In this document: in pieces, positions 60,972 to 64,000 of the stretch
How positions within the stretch are numbered: the first letter of the stretch is position 1
Layout: every line of letters starts with the position of its first letter
NCBI GenBank assembly: GCA_945913015.1
Contig: CAMECH010000014.1
Span: 1-64,000, forward strand
Reading direction: 5' to 3'
Length of the DNA: 64,000 bases
Source: an uncultured Bacteroides sp.
GTDB taxonomy: Bacteria > Bacillota > Clostridia > Lachnospirales > Lachnospiraceae
Position numbers and translations under genes: made by a program
Notes under the pieces: model-generated
What the model saw: the letters and a program-made list of their open reading frames with translations, nothing else
Told to the model about the DNA's origin: nothing
The model's database searches: none

Positions 60972-62387
60972 ATGTTCGGGCACAACAAGAAAAAGAAAAC
61001 AGACAATAATGACATGGCACTTCTTCTTGCTGCAATGGACAAAGTTATCGGGGGAGACTATGAACCAATAGACACAAGCGGTTTTACAGATGTAGTCGTA
61101 GGCGAAAAACTCAATCAGCTTATAGAGGCATTCAAAAAGAGTAACAATAATTTTGTTATGCGTGCTAACGAAGCAATGGAATCTATCGGTGATAACTCAT
61201 ATGTTAAGGCAATGCTTGATCAGGTTCAGTCCCAGACAGTGACTATTCAGGACATGCAGAAGTCAAGTGTTAATCTGGAGAACTCTATTAATGATATCAC
61301 GAATTCAATTGAACATATACGTGATAACACACATAGCGTGCTTCAGGCTACTAATGACAGCGCAGAGGGGATGCGCGAGAGTGTAAGAGTCGTAAGGAAT
61401 TCTACTGAAGAGATTAATAAAATTAACGAGCAGGTACAGGAATTCCAGGAAAAAATTACCAAAATCAGTGAAATTATTGATATGGTTAAGAAGATTGCAA
61501 GTCAGAGTAACCTTCTCGCACTGAATGCTTCAATTGAAGCGGCAAGAGCAGGAGAGGCAGGAAGAGGATTTGCGGTTGTAGCTGATCAGGTACGTGAACT
61601 TTCAAGCAGTACGGCAGCATCTGCTGATGATGTTGTAAAGTATGTAAGTGAGCTTCAGACAAGTATCGGGGAGCTTGCATTGACAATGGATGCAACAACC
61701 AAGAGACTTGAAGATGGCAATAAGCGTGTAGAGCAGTCAATTGACAATATTAATGCAATGGCAGAGCAGATGAATGATGTCACCGGTGAAATCGACAGCA
61801 TTTATCATGCCATTGACAGACAGTCGGCATATACTAAGGATTTGTCTACTGTTATCGGTGAGATTACAGAGAGCTATTCAGTTCTTTCTAATGACTGTCA
61901 GAGCACCGGAGAGCATATCTATAAGATCGGACGTTATATCGATACGCTCCGCAGTGATATGTACCGTGGCTTCTCAAATGTAACACTGCTTGACACATTA
62001 AGAATATTTGCAATTGACCACTTTATTCTTACATGGCGTGTATATAACAATGCGGTAGGATTTGAGACACTTAAGATTACACAGCTTAATAACCCTACAG
62101 GACCTAGTGCATGTAAATTTGGTAAGTGGGTTGATGCACAGACTGACAAGAAGCTTACAAGCTCAAGGCAGTATAAGAACATGGTTCAGTGCCATATTGA
62201 TATTCATACCAATGCAACCGAATCATGGAAAGCAAAGGATGCAGGTAATGTTGAGCTTGCACTTGAGTACTTCCAGAAGACTTTTGAGGCATATGGAAGA
62301 TTTAAGCAGGCGGTTAATGACACTATGGATTTCCTGCGTGCTAATGGTGAGACTGAGATGACTGAGATAGTTGTTTTCAGAAAATAA
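60972..62387 (+). CDS. Cytoplasmic chemoreceptor with C-terminal CZB zinc-binding domain
   Basis: 471 residues from the ATG 8 nt after AGGAGG (60966 is too close). No membrane span. A short N-terminal part leads into the helical signalling domain with the tip [39 protein letters not shown]. The C-terminal ~110 residues form a CZB domain: [12 protein letters not shown] (first His), [10 protein letters not shown] (Cys), [12 protein letters not shown] (His pair). CZB domains bind zinc and in other bacteria sense zinc or hypochlorite. It probably signals an internal redox or metal state to CheA. Confidence 0.92.
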   Translation: MFGHNKKKKTDNNDMALLLAAMDKVIGGDYEPIDTSGFTDVVVGEKLNQLIEAFKKSNNNFVMRANEAMESIGDNSYVKAMLDQVQSQTVTIQDMQKSSVNLENSINDITNSIEHIRDNTHSVLQATNDSAEGMRESVRVVRNSTEEINKINEQVQEFQEKITKISEIIDMVKKIASQSNLLALNASIEAARAGEAGRGFAVVADQVRELSSSTAASADDVVKYVSELQTSIGELALTMDATTKRLEDGNKRVEQSIDNINAMAEQMNDVTGEIDSIYHAIDRQSAYTKDLSTVIGEITESYSVLSNDCQSTGEHIYKIGRYIDTLRSDMYRGFSNVTLLDTLRIFAIDHFILTWRVYNNAVGFETLKITQLNNPTGPSACKFGKWVDAQTDKKLTSSRQYKNMVQCHIDIHTNATESWKAKDAGNVELALEYFQKTFEAYGRFKQAVNDTMDFLRANGETEMTEIVVFRK

Positions 62388-62402
62388 ATGTCTTTGACAA
62401 TG

Positions 62403-62452
62403 AATTCCTGACAACCCTGATACGTAGAATTATCAGGGGGTCAGGAATTTTT
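62403..62452 (+). terminator. Intrinsic terminator of the CZB chemoreceptor gene
   Basis: AATTCCTGAC-AA-CCCTGAT pairs with ATCAGGG-GG-TCAGGAATTTTT, two helices with matching internal bulges. Confidence 0.9.
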
Positions 62453-62482
62453 GCGTGAATATAAGAGTGAATGGAGATTGAT

Positions 62483-63358
62483 ATGTTTAAAAAGCCAAGA
62501 GCTAATGATGCGTGCTGGTGTTTGAGCGGCAGGCCATACTGTGAGTGTCATATGGAGTATGACAGGAAGATTGAATTTTATAAGAAGAAAAGGAATAAGG
62601 TGCCGCCAAGAAACATAATCAAGAATGAAAAGCAGCTTGCGGGGATGAGGGAAAGCAGCAAAATCAATATGGCAGTACTTGATTATGTGGCAGAACACAT
62701 TCATGCAGGAATGACAACTGAAGAAATTGACAGGATGGTATATGAACAGACCACAAAGATGGGAGGAATTCCGGCACCATTGAATTATGAGGGATTCCCG
62801 AAAAGTGTCTGCACATCAATTAACAATGAGGTGTGTCATGGAATACCATCAGAAGAAATTGAACTTGCTGACGGGGATATTATAAATGTAGACTGTTCTA
62901 CAATCTATAATGGGTATTTTTCTGATTCTTCAAGGATGTTTTGCATCGGAGACGTAGACCCTGAGATGAGAAGGCTTGTAGATGTTGCAAAAGAATGCGT
63001 GGAGCTTGGACTTGAACAGGTAAAACCGTGGGGGCATCTGGGCGATGTAGGGCAGGCGATTAATGACCATGCAAAGAAAAACGGTTATTCGGTTGTAAGA
63101 GAAATCGGAGGACACGGAATAGGACTTCAATTCCATGAAACACCGTTTGTAAGCTATGTAACCAGAAAAGGAACCGATATGCTTATGGTTCCGGGAATGG
63201 TATTTACAATAGAGCCTATGATTAATATGGGCGACCCGGACATTTTCATAGACGAAGACAATGACTGGACCGTATATACTGATGATGATATGCCGTCGGC
63301 TCAGTGGGAGATAATGGTACTTGTAACTGAGGACGGGCATGAGGTAATGTGCTGGTAA
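62483..63358 (+). CDS. map: Methionine aminopeptidase with N-terminal SEC-C zinc motif
   Basis: 291 residues from the ATG after GGAG (12 nt past an in-frame ATG). The N-terminal CWCLSGRPYCECH segment is a SEC-C zinc motif, as in longer clostridial MetAPs. The catalytic domain shows the five metal ligands: NVDCSTIYNGYFSDSSRMF (two Asp), GGHGIGLQFHETP (His), FTIEPM (Glu), QWEIMVLV (Glu). It removes the initiator Met from new proteins; the SEC-C motif may aid ribosome contact. Convergent with the MocR gene, 9 nt apart. Confidence 0.96.
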   Translation: MFKKPRANDACWCLSGRPYCECHMEYDRKIEFYKKKRNKVPPRNIIKNEKQLAGMRESSKINMAVLDYVAEHIHAGMTTEEIDRMVYEQTTKMGGIPAPLNYEGFPKSVCTSINNEVCHGIPSEEIELADGDIINVDCSTIYNGYFSDSSRMFCIGDVDPEMRRLVDVAKECVELGLEQVKPWGHLGDVGQAINDHAKKNGYSVVREIGGHGIGLQFHETPFVSYVTRKGTDMLMVPGMVFTIEPMINMGDPDIFIDEDNDWTVYTDDDMPSAQWEIMVLVTEDGHEVMCW

Positions 63359-63367
63359 CAGACGCTG

Positions 63368-64000
63368 TTATTTGATATTCCATGCCCTTTTTAATGCGGT
63401 AATTCCTGCAATTATATCATTTGGGGCAATATTTGCATAACCAATCAGAATTGTTGCGCGTGCAGGAAGTGTATCCGGGCTTTCCTCAACGCAGTATGAA
63501 GAAAGGGGATACACGCGTACACGCTCTTTTGCGGCACGTGCAACAAGTTCGGATTCGCTTATCTCATTCTTTGCTGTCAGCAGAATATGAATTCCTGAAT
63601 ACTCTCCGTGTACCTCAAATGTTTTTTCAAAAGGGCGCAGCTCATTGAGCAGAATATCATGCCGCGTCTTGTATAATGAGCGCAGTTTATTAAGATGGCG
63701 TTCGTAGTAGCCACCATTTATGAAAGAATTGACTATAGTCTGGTCAATACGCGATACCGTATTTGATAGAAAATGGTAATTGCTGCGGTACATCTCAAGA
63801 AGGTCGTGCGGAAGCACGGCATAACTCATTCTTATTGCAGGTGCGATGGCTTTAGAGAAAGTTCCCAGATAAATTACTTTATCAGACGGACCGGCACTTC
63901 CCTGAAGCGATGGAATCGGCTTGCCTTTATAACGGAATTCACTGTCATAGTCATCTTCAATAATATAACGTCCTTCCTGTTCGGATGCCCACTTGAGCAG
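63368..64000 (-). CDS. MocR-type regulator (GntR/aminotransferase), N-terminus outside window
   Basis: 211 codons, open at the right edge. The visible part is the second half of a fold-I aminotransferase domain: ASEQEGRYIIEDDYDSEFRYKGKPIPSLQG, PLP Lys in YLGTFSKAIAPAIRMSYAVLP, RHLNKLRSLYKTRHDILLNEL, and YSGIHILLTA. The EDDYDSEFRY and SKAIAPAIRMSY wording is typical of MocR/PdxR regulators, which carry a GntR winged helix in front (not visible). They usually regulate PLP or amino-acid genes; the target is unknown. Confidence 0.88.
   Translation of the reverse strand: MLKWASEQEGRYIIEDDYDSEFRYKGKPIPSLQGSAGPSDKVIYLGTFSKAIAPAIRMSYAVLPHDLLEMYRSNYHFLSNTVSRIDQTIVNSFINGGYYERHLNKLRSLYKTRHDILLNELRPFEKTFEVHGEYSGIHILLTAKNEISESELVARAAKERVRVYPLSSYCVEESPDTLPARATILIGYANIAPNDIIAGITALKRAWNIK

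Overview
The window reads as chromosomal DNA of an anaerobic low-GC Firmicute, most likely a Lachnospiraceae-type Clostridium (cluster XIVa). The clues are lysine synthesis through LL-diaminopimelate aminotransferase (DapL), AddAB instead of RecBCD, a T-box and a lysine riboswitch, PdaB-like and spore-protein-like genes, DUF4250 and DUF4867 proteins, cyclic-lactone Agr signalling and strong AGGAGG ribosome sites. I saw no rRNA, tRNA, CRISPR array, prophage or complete insertion sequence. Most of the window is core chromosome, with several small accessory patches.

Layout. 1-6.2 kb: the end of a large membrane protein, a CstA transporter behind a T-box leader, and the TypA/BipA GTPase. 6.3-9.2 kb: an SSB-like protein, then dapA-dapB under a lysine riboswitch. 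9.2-15.3 kb: a ClC channel, a CYTH protein, HU, an ABC-F ATPase and a DbpA-type DEAD-box helicase. 15.3-18.5 kb: an accessory patch with an AbrB/PIN toxin-antitoxin pair between short direct repeats, an XRE regulator and an AT-rich membrane glycosyltransferase. 18.5-22 kb: a complete Agr-type quorum-sensing locus (regulator, kinase, AgrB, and a 49-residue AgrD peptide precursor), with a 21-bp-period direct repeat in front of agrB and a strange AAAGATAA repeat field behind agrD. 22-26 kb: hemolysin III family protein, enolase, PurA. 26.3-29.4 kb: an adenylating ligase, a fold-III PLP decarboxylase and a carrier protein, which look like a small carrier-bound amino-acid pathway.

30-37 kb: addB-addA, then a PdaB-like deacetylase. 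38-39.3 kb: a LytTR regulator with a LiaF-like membrane partner. 39.4-40.1 kb: a decayed patch with an internally deleted acetyltransferase and three 39-nt hairpin repeats. 40.2-42.8 kb: a metal-efflux operon (HMA chaperone, P1B ATPase, ArsR repressor) with a perfect operator palindrome. 42.9-48.5 kb: CapA lipoprotein, glutamine synthetase with an ANTAR regulator, then dapF-dapL. 48.6-54 kb: a spore-protein-like gene behind a four-hairpin leader, PrfC, DUF4250, an AI-2E family transporter and a membrane chemoreceptor. 54.2-56.4 kb: a secreted Ser/Asp-rich protein with a suspected frameshift in its signal peptide and a remnant of an ABC exporter. 56.5-60.9 kb: a four-gene sugar operon (DUF4867, fucose-isomerase-like, xylulokinase, transaldolase-like). 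61-64 kb: a soluble CZB chemoreceptor, methionine aminopeptidase and a partial MocR regulator.

The genes link in a few places. dapA-dapB and dapF-dapL together make meso-diaminopimelate from aspartate semialdehyde, but only the first pair has a lysine riboswitch. The best candidates for undescribed biology are the Agr locus with its own peptide and DNA repeats, the ligase/decarboxylase/carrier cassette, and a hairpin-plus-Shine-Dalgarno leader that recurs with compensatory base changes.
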